NCBI GenBank assembly: GCA_030035585.1
Contig: CM057466.1
Coordinates: forward strand, 113,400,182-113,464,181
Direction of reading: 5' to 3'
From: Dugong dugon
Lineage: Eukaryota > Chordata > Mammalia > Sirenia > Dugongidae
Length of the DNA stretch: 64,000 nt
Both the position numbers and the translations under genes were made by a program. Numbering within the stretch: position 1 is the stretch's first letter; each line of letters begins with the position of its first letter. Positions 36,097 to 48,270 of this stretch are shown here, piece after piece. A model generated the notes under the pieces. It was not told the DNA's origin. It was given only the letters and a program-made list of their open reading frames with translations, and did no database searches.

Positions 36097-37302
36097 GTGA
36101 ATCTCATTTCCCTGCTGGCATGCGACTTCTCTACTCTTAGGTTCTTGTCTGTGCTTTCAGAAACCCACTATCTGTACTAACAAATATGTACACAGGGAGT
36201 TTAATCAAAAACATGTCTGAAAAAAAATACATAGTGAAACAAAATATCCTTATTTAATTACTTATGGACAGAGCAGAATTCTAAACAATTTATTAATCTA
36301 TAAATTAAGAACAAAAATTGTAAAACCCCAATTTTTTCCCCTGCAAATGAATTTAATTGAAAATAATACCTTTTTTAGAACTTTCTTGTATCTATCCCTG
36401 TTGACAGAGACATGAGAAATATTTTATTGTTTCTTGAAGTTCTGGTGTAACTATTTCGAGACAATCATATGTTTTTACAATTCTGAGAAGGAGTCAGTAA
36501 GTGAACATTCCATGCAAAATGTGGGTAAAGAGGAGGAGGAAAGGAAGATCGATGGGTGGGCTGGGTTTATGTTCATGCACATTTTTCATCTCCAAACAGA
36601 GATACAGCCTTCCTCCTTGCTCTCCTTTTGTTGTGATTGGTGTTGTTTTTTTAAGACTAACCTCTCTCCTGTACTTTTGTGATGAGAAGTTGGCCAGAGG
36701 TCTAAGGAATTTCAGGATGTCATGACACTACCAATGTCTTAATGGTACAAACCAAGTTTAATACATGCCCTCAAATGAAAAAAAAAAACAAAAAACCAAA
36801 CCCACTGCCATCCAGTCAATTCTGACTCATAGTCACCCTGTTGGGCTGAGTAGAGCTGCCCCCATAAGAGGTTCCAAGGAGCGGCCGGCGGATTTGAACT
36901 GCTGACCTTTAGGTTGGCAGCCTGAGCTGTTAATTAACCACTGCACCACCAGGTCTCCATGCCCTCAAATAGTGATCCCCACATTGTTTAGTGACAACCA
37001 AAGTTGTCTGAGGTAAGATTTCTAGAAGTCAAGTTAGTTTAATTCCCCTTAAAATAGAAATGTAAATGTTTGCTGTATAGTGTTTTGGGTGGGGTGAGAT
37101 GTCAGCTATCAAGAGGGATGTTACAGTCTGAAAAAGTCGAAAGCCCCACTTACAAATGATTACTTGGAAATGTATATTTTTACTTCTAGTAGAGTAGGAT
37201 TAGACTTCTGTAACTAAAGCTTTATTACAACTTTGTGATTGATTTTGGTAGGCAGATGTGGGCCATTGTACCTTCTAACCTTTTAGTTTTGTTCTGTCTC
37301 AG
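36097..37302 (+). other. Intron 7 of window
   Basis: 1206 bp with one AfroSINE (36777-36957). Flanks look unique; nothing else recognised. Confidence 0.6.
36764..36970 (-). repeat. AfroSINE, minus strand, perfect 13-bp TSD
   Basis: SINE between two copies of catgccctcaaat (36764-36776 and 36958-36970). A-run at its tail side, head 'actgcaccaccaggtctc'. Confidence 0.93.
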
Positions 37303-37531
37303 CAAGCCTTAGAAAACAGTGGGCTGTCTTCAATTCCAGTTGCAGCTCATCCTAACGACCCCAGCCATACTAAGACATCGACAACCCAGATCCAAAGTCC
37401 AGACATTGCCAATGTTTCTGGCGAGCAGGCTGAGCCTACTGATGCAGAGCAAGAGAAAGAACAGGAGAGCCCAGAAAAGCTGGATAAAAAAGAAAAGAAG
37501 ATTATAAAGAAGAAATCACCTTTTCTACCCG
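37303..37531 (+). CDS. ZNF236: ZNF236 exon 8 of window: charged linker
   Basis: 229 nt, acceptor CTGTCTCAG, donor CCCG|GTAATT in phase 1. It starts Q-A-L-E-N-S-G-L and ends in a run of alternating Glu and Lys ([18 protein letters not shown]) then K-K-K-S-P-F-L-P. The basic part could serve as a nuclear localisation signal (inference). No finger. A 7.1 kb intron follows, the second largest between exons of the window. Confidence 0.94.
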
Positions 37532-37984
37532 GTAATTTTGATATGCTTTAACATTTAGACCTTTGGTATACACATATTGCTTGTCTTTAAGAAGATGGTA
37601 CAATATGCTTGTTTTGTAGTATTTTGAGAGTAGCTCTCTGTTGTTTGGTATTTAAAATGAAAAGTATGGCAGTCGTACAATTTGTTATGTCCCCCAGGAT
37701 TGGTTTCTGTTCCTGGCTAGTGAGTGGGACTGGAACCCCAGTCTCTCCCGCGGTTTCCCCTCGTTTCCATGCTGCATGTGCAGTTGGTCCATTACCGTCC
37801 TTCAGCCTTTTGCACCTTGGGCCCTCCTTGCGTCTTGGCCACAGGATGTAGTTATAGCTTCCTAACCGCTCTCTTCCTTTGGGTCTACTGAATGTGCCAT
37901 ACGATCAACTCCAAAGCACAGCTCCCCTGCTGGATTCCCCACTGCTTACCAATTCTGTTGATAAGGGTTTTGAACCCTTCATAA

Positions 37985-38890
37985 ACTACAAAAAGATAAA
38001 CCCGTTGCTGTTGCATCGATTCTGACTCATAGCAACCCCAGGTGATAGAGTAGAACTGCTCTGTAGAGTTTTCTTGGCTATAATCTTTTTTTAATTTATT
38101 TTATTGTTATACTTTAAGTGAAGTTTACAATTCAAGTTAGTCTCTCATACAAAAATTTATACATACATTGTTATGTGACTCTAATTGCTCTCCCTATACT
38201 GTAACAGTACATTCCTCCTTTCCACTCCTGAGTTCCCGTGTCCCTTCAGCTAGCTCCTGACCCTCTCTGCCTTCTCATTTCACCTCCGGACAGGTGCTGC
38301 CCATTTAGTCTCATGTATCTACTTGAGCTAAGAAGCACACTGTTCATGAGTATCATTTTATGTCTAATAGTCTAGTCTAATCTTTGACTGAAGAGTTGGC
38401 CTTGGGAGTGGTTTTAGTGCTAGGTTGACAGAGAGTCCGGGGGCCATGCCTTCTGGGGTTCCTCCAGTCTCAGTCAGACCATTAAGTCTGGTCTTTTAAC
38501 TAGAATTTAAGTTCTATACCCCACTTTTCTCCTGCTCCATCAAGGACTCTCTGCTGTGTTCCCTGTCAGGGCAGTCATTGGTGGTAGCCAGGTACCATCT
38601 AGTTCTTCTGGGTTCAGGCTGATGCAATCTCTGGTTTATGTGGCCCTTTCTGTCTCGTGGGCTACTGCTTTCCTTTTGACTTTGGTGTTCTTCATTCTCC
38701 TTTGCTCCAGGTGGATTGGAACCAATTGATGCATCTTAGATAGCTACTCGCTAGCTTTTAAGACCCCAGATGTCTTGACTGTAATCTTTATATAAGTAGA
38801 TTGCCAGGCCTTTCTTCTGCGATACTGCTAGGTGGGTTTGGACTGCCAACCTTTTGGTTAGCAGCTGAGCACTTAACCGTTTTCTCCACT
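37985..38890 (-). repeat. AfroSINE interrupted by an L1
   Basis: Left half 37990-38088 ('acccgttgctgttgcatcga' onward) and right half 38774-38890 ('agattgccaggcctttctt' to 'cagctgagcacttaaccg') form one minus AfroSINE of the longer type with the 'agattgccaggtctttc' segment. The L1 at 38089-38773 sits inside it. Confidence 0.88.
38073..38789 (-). mobile_element. L1 3' end, minus strand, inside an AfroSINE
   Basis: T-run then 3' UTR text closely similar to 12050-12720. Flanked by cttggctataatcttt (38073-38088) and cttgactgtaatcttt (38774-38789), a 16-bp duplication of SINE sequence with two mismatches. About 685 bp, 3' UTR only. Confidence 0.88.
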
Positions 38891-39268
38891 CAGAGTGCAA
38901 ACAGACCCTCCATAACCTATCCCAATCCTGCATTTCATCTTCCCTCCTACTGTTCTTCTGGACATAAACTAATATCCTAGGAAAACTGGATTCCTTGCTG
39001 TTTTCTAAACACATCCCATATTGTCTGAGCTTCATGCTTTCCACAGGTTCTTCTGCATTGGGAAGGTCTTCTTTCTAGAAGCCCTTCTCCCTGTTCTCTG
39101 TCAGGACTTAGGCCAGCTTAGTGTCACTTCCTCGGAAGCTCTCTGAAACGTTCTCTCCTGCTCTCTGTGCCCTCAGCACTTAAAGCACTTGATGGCTCCG
39201 GCATTCTCTTGTTTTAGCTATGGTACAAGCACGGCCTGATGTCCTCTCTGGGCCACGTACTTCTTCCA

Positions 39269-40600
39269 CCTGGGAGCAACTTTTTTTTTATTTTTTTAAT
39301 TTATTTTTATTTTTATTTTTTTATATATTTTATTGTACTTCAGGTGAAAGCTTACAAAGCAAATAGTTTCTCATGAAATAGTAGTACACATGTTGTTCTG
39401 TGACATTGGTTAACAACCCCACAACATATTAAGCCTCTAAATTCTCAACTTTTTTTTTTTTTTTTTTGATGAAAATACAGATAGCCAAAGATACACCATT
39501 TCAAAAATTTCTACATTCACAGTTCAGTGACATTGACTATGCTCTTCCAACTGTGCTGTTATTCTCACTTAAGATGAAGGCTTACAGAACAAAATAGTTT
39601 CTCATGTAACAGTTACTACACATGTTGCCCTATGACAATGGTTAACAATCTCACAGCACATCTAGAATATCCTTACTCCACCTTGTGTTCCCTATCACCA
39701 GGGGACTTCCTTGTCCCCTTCTGTCTTCTGGCCCTTGTCACTGGACTACTGTACCTCTTTAGTCTCATTTGGTTTTTTTTATTTTATTTTATTTTAACAC
39801 CATTTCAAAACTTTTTACTTACACATTTAAGTGATATTGACTATGCTCTTCCAATTGTGCTGCCATTCTCGCCCAAGATGAAGGCTTACAGGATAAAACA
39901 GCCTCCCATTTAATAGTTACTACAAATGTTGCCCTATAACAGTGGTCAACAATCTCACAATACATCAACAGTGTCCTTATTCAATTTGTGTTCCTTATCA
40001 GTTTTCTACTCCCCCTCTGCCTTCTGGCCTTGTCACTGGACTCCTGTACCTCGTTAGTCACATTTAGTTTTACTGGGCTGTCCACTCCCAGGCTTAACGT
40101 CAAACCTTGAAGGTAACTTCACCTCTGAGCTGAAAAGGTGTCTGGGGGCCACACTCTTGAGGTTTCTCCAGTATTCTTTAGGCCAGTAAATCTGGTTTTT
40201 TTTTTTTTTTTTTTTTTTTGTGGGGGGAGTTAAAATTATGCTCTACATCCTTCTCCAGCTCTGTCCAGAACTCTCTGTTGTGATCCTGGTCAGAGCAGTC
40301 AGTGGTGGTAGCCGGGCACCATCTAGCTGTACTGGACTCAGTCCGGTGGAGGCCTTGGTAGCTGTGGACAGTTAGTCCTTTGGACTAATCTTTTCGTTGA
40401 ATCCTGTTCTCCTCATTCTCCCTTGCTCCCGAAGGGATGAGACCAGTGGAGTATCTTAGATGGCCGCTCACAGGCTTTTAAGACCCCAGACACTACTCAC
40501 CAAGGTAGAATGTAGAGCACTATCCCCATAAGTAGTGTCATGCCAATTGAGCTAGATGTTCCCCGAGACCATGGTCCCCAGAGCCCTGGGAGCAACTTTT
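39269..40600 (-). mobile_element. L1 3' end, minus strand, perfect 16-bp TSD
   Basis: cctgggagcaactttt at 39269-39284 and 40585-40600 flanks a 1.3 kb L1 tail that is the reverse complement of about 14100-15394. T-tracts lie at 39450-39467, 39773-39797 (interrupted) and 40196-40219, matching the A-tracts of the plus copy. The perfect TSD and close similarity point to a recent insertion. Confidence 0.93.
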
Positions 40601-41379
40601 GTTCACTTCTGTCACCCCACAGTGCCAGGGTGGCTCTGCACAGGTGCTTACTAACCTTCCTCGAATCATGTAGATTCTGTCATTTGGCAGAAGTGTCTCC
40701 CTAAGAACGTTTTCTTGGTGAGTGTGACTGTTCCTTTAGGGACATAGCGCCTCTCCCAGGGGTCTTGGGGATACGTGCTTTCTTCCTGAAAAGCTTAGGG
40801 TACCATTGTCGTACCATTCATGATTTTCTCCTAGGACATGCTTTCTCTCGTGTAATGTGTGGTGTGAAGTCTTGTGTCTCACCCCAAACCATTGTCGTCC
40901 TGGTCTCCCCATCAAGTGAAAACTAGGACTATAAAATAGAAGCAGTGTATCCTCTGGTTTTTCCTGGTATCTAGAGAGGCAAGAAGGAAAAAAGGGCGTT
41001 TCCATATGCTTTTATTAGCTCTGTGATAGCCTTGTATGTTACAGGGTTGCCTCAGCATTTAAACATCAACTTTATGTGCGCTAGTAAACTAAGCAAATCC
41101 ACAGTCTGTGTGGAACCATTAACATTAGTTACTGGGGCTGCCGTCTGTGGTTATTTTGCTGAAACCTTTAAAGAAACTCTCACATGGTGGCAGTCTCCTG
41201 AGTGAGGAGCCATGACTGAGGCAGGTGAAATTCATCCTGTATGCCCCCTTCCAGATCTGAAGCTGGTAGAAACAGCCTTTAATTCTACACTGAGCTTCAT
41301 ATAGAGAATTCAAAATGAAATTACGGTTAACTTTATTATACAGTATTTTATTATGGAGCATTTGTGCTAATAAAGAAAA

Positions 41380-41428
41380 CTCATAGGGTCACTATGAGTT
41401 GGAATCAACCCAGTGGAAACTGATTTTA
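41380..41428 (+). repeat. AfroSINE 3' fragment
   Basis: 'tagggtcactatgagttgga' then 'atcaacccagtggaaactga': only the last 45 bp or so, at the edge of an old minus L1. Confidence 0.65.
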
Positions 41429-42830
41429 ATATTCTGTTGTATGTATCTACTGCATTTTGTTTATTGCTAGGAGTGGAATTACTGGATCGTATGGCAGTTT
41501 TATGTTTAACTTTTTGAGGAACCACCAAACATTTTTCCACAGTGGCTTTACCATTTCACAATTCCACCGGCAGTGGATGAGAGCTCTAATTTTTCCACAT
41601 CCTCGCTAACGCCTGTTGTTGTTTGTTTTTTTTTTTTCCCCATCATAGCCATCTTGGTGGGTGTGAAGTAATATCTTATTGTGGTTTTGATTTGCTTTTC
41701 CTTAGTGACAAATGATGTTGAGCATCTTTTCATGTACTTATTGATTATTTGTATATCTTCTTTCTTGGAGAAATGTCTGTTCAAGTCCTTTGCCCATTGT
41801 AACATTGGGTTGTTTGTCTTTTTGTTGTTGTAGGAGTTTTTTTTTCCACATATTCTGGATATTGAAACCTAATGAGATATATGGTTACCAAATATTTTCT
41901 CCCCTTCTGTAGGTTGTCTTTTCACTTTGTTTTCTTGATAAAGCCCTTTGATGCAGAAAACTCTTTAATTTTGAGGAAGTCTTATTTATCTATTTTTTTC
42001 CTTTATTGGTATCCTATTTGAGAATCCATTATCAAAAACAAGGTCCTGAAGTTTTATTGGCATGTTTTCTTCTAAGAGTTTTATGGTTTTAGCTCTTATA
42101 TTTAGGTTGTTGAACGAATTGAGTTAATTTCCATATATGGTGTGAGGTTTGGGTCCAGTTTCCTTCTCTTACATGTGGAGAACCAGTTGTCCCAGCACCA
42201 CTTATTGAAAATCGCATTTTTTAAAAAGTGTACTCTTGATTATTTTACATACCTGTTTTTTCATATGAACTTTAGAATCTTCTGCTAGTTGGTATTTGTA
42301 TGTAAATGATAAGCTAAACCAGGGAGAACTGATGTCTTTATTACTTTTCATCTTTGTACCAAAGAATAGAATATGCATTTCCATTTATTCCAGTCTTTTT
42401 TTCTTTCTTTTTTTTGCGAAGGGCATTTTAGTAGAGTTTTAAGATTTTCTTCTGGGTGTTGTTTATAGATAGGAAGGGTGTTGATTTTTAAACATTAAAA
42501 CTCAACATCTTTCTAAGTTCTCTTAGGTTCTTGAGTTATATAATCATATTATTTGTAAATAATGATGATGTTACCTTTTCCTTCCTAGCTTATGCTGTAT
42601 TTCTTCATTTGTCTAGTTTCACTGACTATTACAGTGGATTTCCACCCCCTCTGGCTTTACTAGGATTGCTTTTAGTGTTTTCCTATGAAGTTGAGTGCTG
42701 TGTTGAGATGTATTTATCCACCCCTTCCCTGTTTTTAGACTTTGCTTTTAAAGTTAAGAGCAGATGTTAAATTTTAGCAAATGCCTTTACATCTTGTAGA
42801 TGATTATATGATTATATGTATTTTTCTTTT
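41429..42830 (-). mobile_element. Old L1, minus strand, end of ORF2 and 3' part
   Basis: Antisense of L1 ORF2: 41548-41805 on the minus strand reads an ORF2 C-terminal stretch ([10 protein letters not shown]). It continues with 'ggttgttgaacgaattgag' and 'gaaaatcgcatttttt'-type L1 text. Broken by many stops and indels. Confidence 0.75.
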
Positions 42831-44665
42831 TTAATTTATTAATGTTTGAAGAGGAAAGCTATTGCCCACCTCGAGGGCAGGCTGCCACATGGGCATGTAG
42901 TCCAGGTTTTCCAGATCTGTACATGTGCATGTTTGCACAGGTGTGTGCCACGTGTGTGCATGTGCATGCGTGTGTGCACACATATGCACAAATTGACAAA
43001 GATCTTTCAGTTTGTCAAGGAAGCTGGAATCTGGATCCAGTTTTCTTTTTGTAGCACTGTGTGGGCCAAACAAGACGTATGCGGGCTAGCTTTAGGGACA
43101 GCAGTGCCAGGGCTGCCATTTGTCATCTTTATTCCGGTCTGTTACCAGAAATGATTAGAACCGGCTGACTGTTTTATATTATGTCATCCTTTGTAATTAA
43201 AGACATATTTTTGTTTTTGTTTGGAAAAAATCTGATTTCAGGACATGGCTTCCTGTTTTTAACTAAGTAGATGTTCTAGTTCTCTCTGACGTTTTTATAC
43301 TTCGTTGATTTGTCTGAGAAGACATTCAGGTAATCATTGCACATTTCTGAATAATTTTGTGTATTAGTTTTAAGCAGTCTTAAATTTTAGTCTTCTTTAA
43401 TATAAGTAGCATCACCAAATAAAGGCTTTTCTGTCACTTTCTAAGCATTTTCCCTTGTTTCCGACCCCCCCCCCCCATTTCTCTGGTTAATGTATGTCCC
43501 TCTCTTTGTCCTTGTTTCCAGTCTTTGATCATTTAAAAAAAATGTTATTCTTCATTTTTTACCTAACCTCCTGTCCTATGTGATTGCTCTTACAAAGAGC
43601 GTTAGATTAGGGAAAATACATTTCTCCCCTGTAGGTTCACTTGTGTATATGGAGGATTCCCTGTATTTACTGATGACAAAGAGAAGGAAACCAGATATTT
43701 TGTTTTTCCAGAACAAAACTATGTCTGTATAGACACAGTTAAATTACACAGCTAAAATTTTTCGGGAAATTCATCAACATGGCCAAAATCTTTTTGATCT
43801 TATCTGGATTCTTTACCTGAATTATCTAAATCTATTTACTGTTAGATGAATAAGTCTAATAAAAAATGTTAAAGATAAAAACTGATTCTGCTGATGTTTT
43901 ATTATTTTGAATTTTATATTTTAGGAACCATTTTAGTTAATTTTTCCATAAATATAATTGTGATTTTTCTTCTGATAAGGAATAGTTCTAAACCTGATTC
44001 AAAGTGGAATAAAAATTATATTTAGAGTTAGAAGACTGTTTTATATTTGGTCATGAACTCATTTGAATCTTGCGTAATACTTTTGTCTTAACAAATGAAA
44101 TTTCCTTTTTATAGCTTTAAGAACTTACCATTTTCAAATTATTTGTGTTAGCTTCATTTTTTTATTTGTGTCTTGAGATAGACCCAAATGATACTTTTAT
44201 TCAAACATCCTTCCTTCTCTTGGCATTCCTTGAGTTAACGGTGGAGTCATTTGCTACATCTGCTTTTACTCATGTTGGAATGAACTGGCTTTGCAATGCT
44301 ACACTCCTGATTCACATAATACTGCCCATCCAGTTAACTCTCCTATCTCTCAGAGGCTGTGATTTGTGTTCTCAGGGCCGCTTAGGAGTTTCTGCAAGAT
44401 TAAATCGTAATCTTTGATAATTCCAGTGATGAAATGCCCACCAGCTTTTCCATAATTGGCCACCTTCTGTGTGGCAAAGAGTGTACAGCCTTGTATAGGT
44501 ATGGCATGCTGTCTCAGTCCTCCCATGGAGGGCGTTGAAGTGCCTTAGTATTTATTTAACATAACACAGTATCTAGGCCAGACTGGACTGTGCCTGTTTT
44601 AATTTTTACCTTATTCTTTTATGTAGATTTTATTTATTCTATCTTCGTTCTGACCTTTACTCCAG

Positions 44666-44938
44666 GTTCTATTCGCGAGGAGAACGGAGTAAGGTGGCAC
44701 GTATGCCCCTACTGCACAAAGGAGTTTAAGAAGCCCAGCGACCTGGTGCGCCACATTCGCATCCACACCCACGAGAAGCCCTTCAAGTGCCCGCAGTGCT
44801 TCCGGGCCTTTGCCGTGAAGAGCACGCTGACTGCCCACATCAAGACACACACGGGCATCAAGGCCTTCCAGTGCCAGTACTGCATGAAGAGCTTCTCCAC
44901 CTCAGGAAGCCTCAAAGTGCACATCCGCTTGCACACAG
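44666..44938 (+). CDS. ZNF236: ZNF236 exon 9 of window: fingers 10-12
   Basis: 273 nt, the longest exon of the window, acceptor TACTCCAG, donor ACAG|GTGGGG, a weaker donor than most here. It completes Gly, then S-I-R-E-E-N-G-V. Finger 10 (C-P-Y-C) helix K,S,D,R; finger 11 (C-P-Q-C) V,S,T,A; finger 12 (C-Q-Y-C) T,G,S,V. Linkers are H-E-K-P and the unusual G-I-K-A-F. The reading frame runs on past the donor to a stop at 45117, so intron retention would truncate the protein after finger 12. GC-rich. Confidence 0.97.
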
Positions 44939-46278
44939 GTGGGGGCACCTACCCTGGCGAGCTGCAGTGCCACCTGCTGTCTGACACAGTCAAGTTCTTC
45001 TTTAGCACATACGTACTTATTGACTCCCTTCTATACCCTGGGCATTACCTGTTCACTGGCAGAGAAGACAGACCCCATCTCGAGCCTCACGCAGCCCATG
45101 GTGTAGAGCGGCACTGAACATGTAGCACCTACAAATGAACATACATACAGCCACACCTTGGGATTTGTGAAGAGAAAGAGTCAGGGGTTAAGAGAGAACA
45201 CTGTGGTCAGAATGGATTTAGATTCAGATTGGGTGAGCTGTTCTGAGGATAGGACATGGAGTCTACCATCTGAAGAGACCCGTGGCTTTTCCTGGAGAGG
45301 AAAGGAGACCGGCACCTCAGAGGAGGCCCGGTTTGTGCTGAGGCACAGCGACATTACTATATTCCTTTAAAGAAAAGTATTTATGCATATTGGATGGGGT
45401 TTTCTCTGAACCATGTGCAGTGAGTATTTGAAAAAGCTGGAATTAGTCAACTTTGTTACATATCGTTCTTTGGACTCTGCCTTTTCATTTACCAATTAAA
45501 ATTATAAAAGAACGAAATTTCTTTTGGAGAAGAGGCGCGGTAGTGGAGGATTTTTAAGAGAATATCATCATCATCATCGTTTACAATAACAGCTACCATT
45601 TATGCATTGTTTGCTAAGTGCTAAGCCTCTGGCTAAGTGCTGTTTAAACGTTATTGTTTTTGTGTGCCATCGAGTAGATTCTGACACACAGCAACACTGT
45701 AGGGCATAGTAGAACTGCCCCATAGGGTTTCCAAGGCTGTATTCTTTACACAAGCAGATCGCCAGGTCTTTCTCCTATGGAGTTACTGGGTGGGTTCAGA
45801 CTGCTGACCTTTTGGTTAGCGGCCAAGCACTTCACATTTGCCCTGCCAGGTTTTCTTATTTAAACATTTGCTCCTATAATTCTAGCAACAGCTGAGGAGG
45901 CAAACATTATTATTCTCAGTTTATAGAATACTTGAGACAGAGAGCAGTCTTCCATGCCTTAGAATTCTAAAGATGACTAGTTGTTTGAATATCCATATTT
46001 TACAATTTAAAATCTTTGTCCTGGAAATAGTAAATTTTTTTTTCACTTAAAATGCTTTTATTGCTGATCTTAACATACGCAAGATGCACTGTAAGCAAAT
46101 GAGGGAAAATAACTCTAATTTATAACATCTATGAAATCATAAGCATGGTAATGATAAATTAAATATTCAAATCTATATTAAAATATTAGAATTTTATGTT
46201 GGCATTAATTTTTGAGATTTAATTCCTTGAAGTGGAGCCCTTGAAATAATCTAAAGTGTACTTTTTATTTTCCATTAG
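44939..46278 (+). other. Intron 9 of window
   Basis: 1340 bp. 44939-45560 looks unique, with an (ATC)n patch at about 45566-45580. 45562-45960 is MIR text split by an AfroSINE. The rest shows nothing. Confidence 0.6.
45653..45851 (-). repeat. AfroSINE, minus strand, longer type
   Basis: 'gtgtgccatcgagtagattc' to 'tggttagcggccaagcactt', with the extra 'agcagatcgccaggtctttc' segment. Inserted within MIR text. Confidence 0.87.
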
Positions 46279-46482
46279 GCGTTAGACCTTTTGCTTGTCC
46301 TCACTGTGACAAAAAGTTCCGAACCTCAGGCCACAGAAAGACACACATTGCCTCTCACTTCAAGCATACCGAGCTCAGGAAGATGAGGCACCAACGCAAA
46401 CCTGCAAAGGTTCGAGTGGGCAAGGCCAGCACTCTGGTGCCTGATATTCCTCTGCAGGAACCAATTCTCATCACCGACTTAG
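46279..46482 (+). CDS. ZNF236: ZNF236 exon 10 of window: finger 13 and basic linker
   Basis: 204 nt, acceptor TCCATTAG, donor TTAG|GTAAGG. It completes Gly and reads V-R-P-F-A-C. Finger 13 (C-P-H-C-D-K-K-F) has helix residues T,G,H,T and Arg at position 4, where a hydrophobic residue normally packs in the finger core. It is followed by a strongly basic stretch ([19 protein letters not shown]) and a hydrophobic/acidic stretch ending I-L-I-T-D-L. The basic run is a candidate nuclear localisation signal. Confidence 0.96.
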
Positions 46483-47139
46483 GTAAGGCGGGGGGTGGGG
46501 GCATGAAAGGCTTTGCTTACAGTTTATCAAGTGTTCCTTCACTTAGTGTCTTATGAAGGATGTATAAACATTATGATCTATGTAGTTAGGCAGGTTTAGG
46601 CGCGGTATTAATGAAGTCATTGTTACGTATTATTTTCCTTTATGGGCCAGTTGTGTCCCACAGTTAAAACCAAAACCATAGCTGTGTCTAAACGAGTGTT
46701 CCAATTGTGTCCTTGGTTAAGAGAGTAATGGTGTGTAAATGAAGATATTAGTATGTAAATCCTTGTTGGAAAAAATTTCTGCCTCAGTGGTACTCTCAAA
46801 GATGACATGTGAAGTGCACAGCTTGCTTTGTTATTTTCGCTTAAAACCCCCATGCAGTATGTAATAGACTATTATTTGGCCTTCTTTAATCTTTGGATTA
46901 AAAAAAGAAGAAGAAAAACCTGCTTGCTAAAAAATTCTTTTTAGGCTTAGTGTTATTATAATCAAGCCAAATTATGATTTTGTTAACTAACTAGGAAAAA
47001 GTTAATGCTTACTAGAATCTTTAGAAAAATTTTCGTAAGTACAAATTACAGGAAGAACACAATATAAGAAAATTCATTAAATTCTGTAAGTGAATTTATG
47101 TTTTTATGCAATTTATTTATTTCATCATTTTCCTAAGCA

Positions 47140-48270
47140 AGATAATCCAATCTATGAATAGAGCAGAATGAGTATCAAACAAAATACAGATTAATGTAAA
47201 AAAGTTAAATTGTATAAAGAAGGCTATTTTAGATTGATATATTATAGTCCACTAATAAAAGTCAACAGTCATGAAACTTTCTGTACCTAATAGCATAGCT
47301 TCAAAATATATAAGCCAAAAACAACACAAGAAAGGAGAAATATGTACTCTCTCAAGTACAGTGAGCGATTCTGAATTCAAGTTCACCAAACACAGTAAAC
47401 CTGCCAAGGATTTGAAGTATACATGCATAAATACATATATAAAGGGTGATTTAATAGCTTTATCAGGATTCTTTTACCCTAAATATATACATTATTTCAA
47501 ATATGCATGTAACAGAAATTGATACATGCTAGAGTATAAAAAATTTCAGTAAATTTGAAAAAGTAGATATCATCGAGGACACAGTCTTTGATTACAGTTT
47601 AATGAAAATAAGTTAATAGAAAATATCTATCCAAAATTTATTTATATAGAAAAGAAAGACTCAAAACTGAAATTACATACTATAGGTGAGAGTATTACAT
47701 AAACAGATCGGATGGACAAAAGCTGTCCTCAGCTCCTATAATATTTCTTACTAAAAAATAAGAGATTTATTATCATATAATAAATAAAATATAAAATATT
47801 TATATAACTCAGAAGCTAGAAAAATGAAAATAAAGTAGCAGACAGAAATTAATAAGTATAAAATAATTTAAAATAGAAGACAAAATTCTAGTGGACTTGA
47901 TAAATAATTTTTAAAAAGCTGTTTTTGAATGACTGATAAAATAGACAACTTGGCATGTCACTAATAAAACTAAAGAACAAGAAAACATTTGTAATGTTAG
48001 GAATGAGAAAAAAAGCTGTAAGCACAGAAACAAATGAGGTACAAATTATTTGAGAATACTCTCTAACCTTATGTTAATACATTTGAAAATTTAGATCAAA
48101 TAAATCTTTTCTACAGTTACATAATTACCAGAATTGACTGTAGAAGAAATGGAAAACCCCAAAACACAAGAAATTGAAAAGATAGTGAAAGATCCATATC
48201 CCCCCAACAAAATACCAGTCTCAGATGATTTTATGCATGAGTTCTACTAAACTTCCTAGAGGTTATAATT
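47140..48270 (+). mobile_element. Old L1 ORF2 remnant, plus strand
   Basis: A-rich. 'atagcttcaaaatatataag', 'caagaaaggagaaatatgta' and 'ccagtctcagatgattttat' follow the order of L1 ORF2 sense text. Reading frame is destroyed. Confidence 0.65.

Larger units (their letters stand above)
37532..44665 (+). other. Intron 8 of window (7.1 kb)
   Basis: Contains an AfroSINE split by an L1 (37985-38890), L2-like text (38890-39200), a minus L1 with perfect TSD (39269-40600) and an old minus L1 (41429-42830). The stretches 37532-37980, 40601-41375 and 42840-44665 hold no exon that I can see; a TG/CA-rich patch lies at 42915-42985 and a C-run at 43466-43478. Confidence 0.65.
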
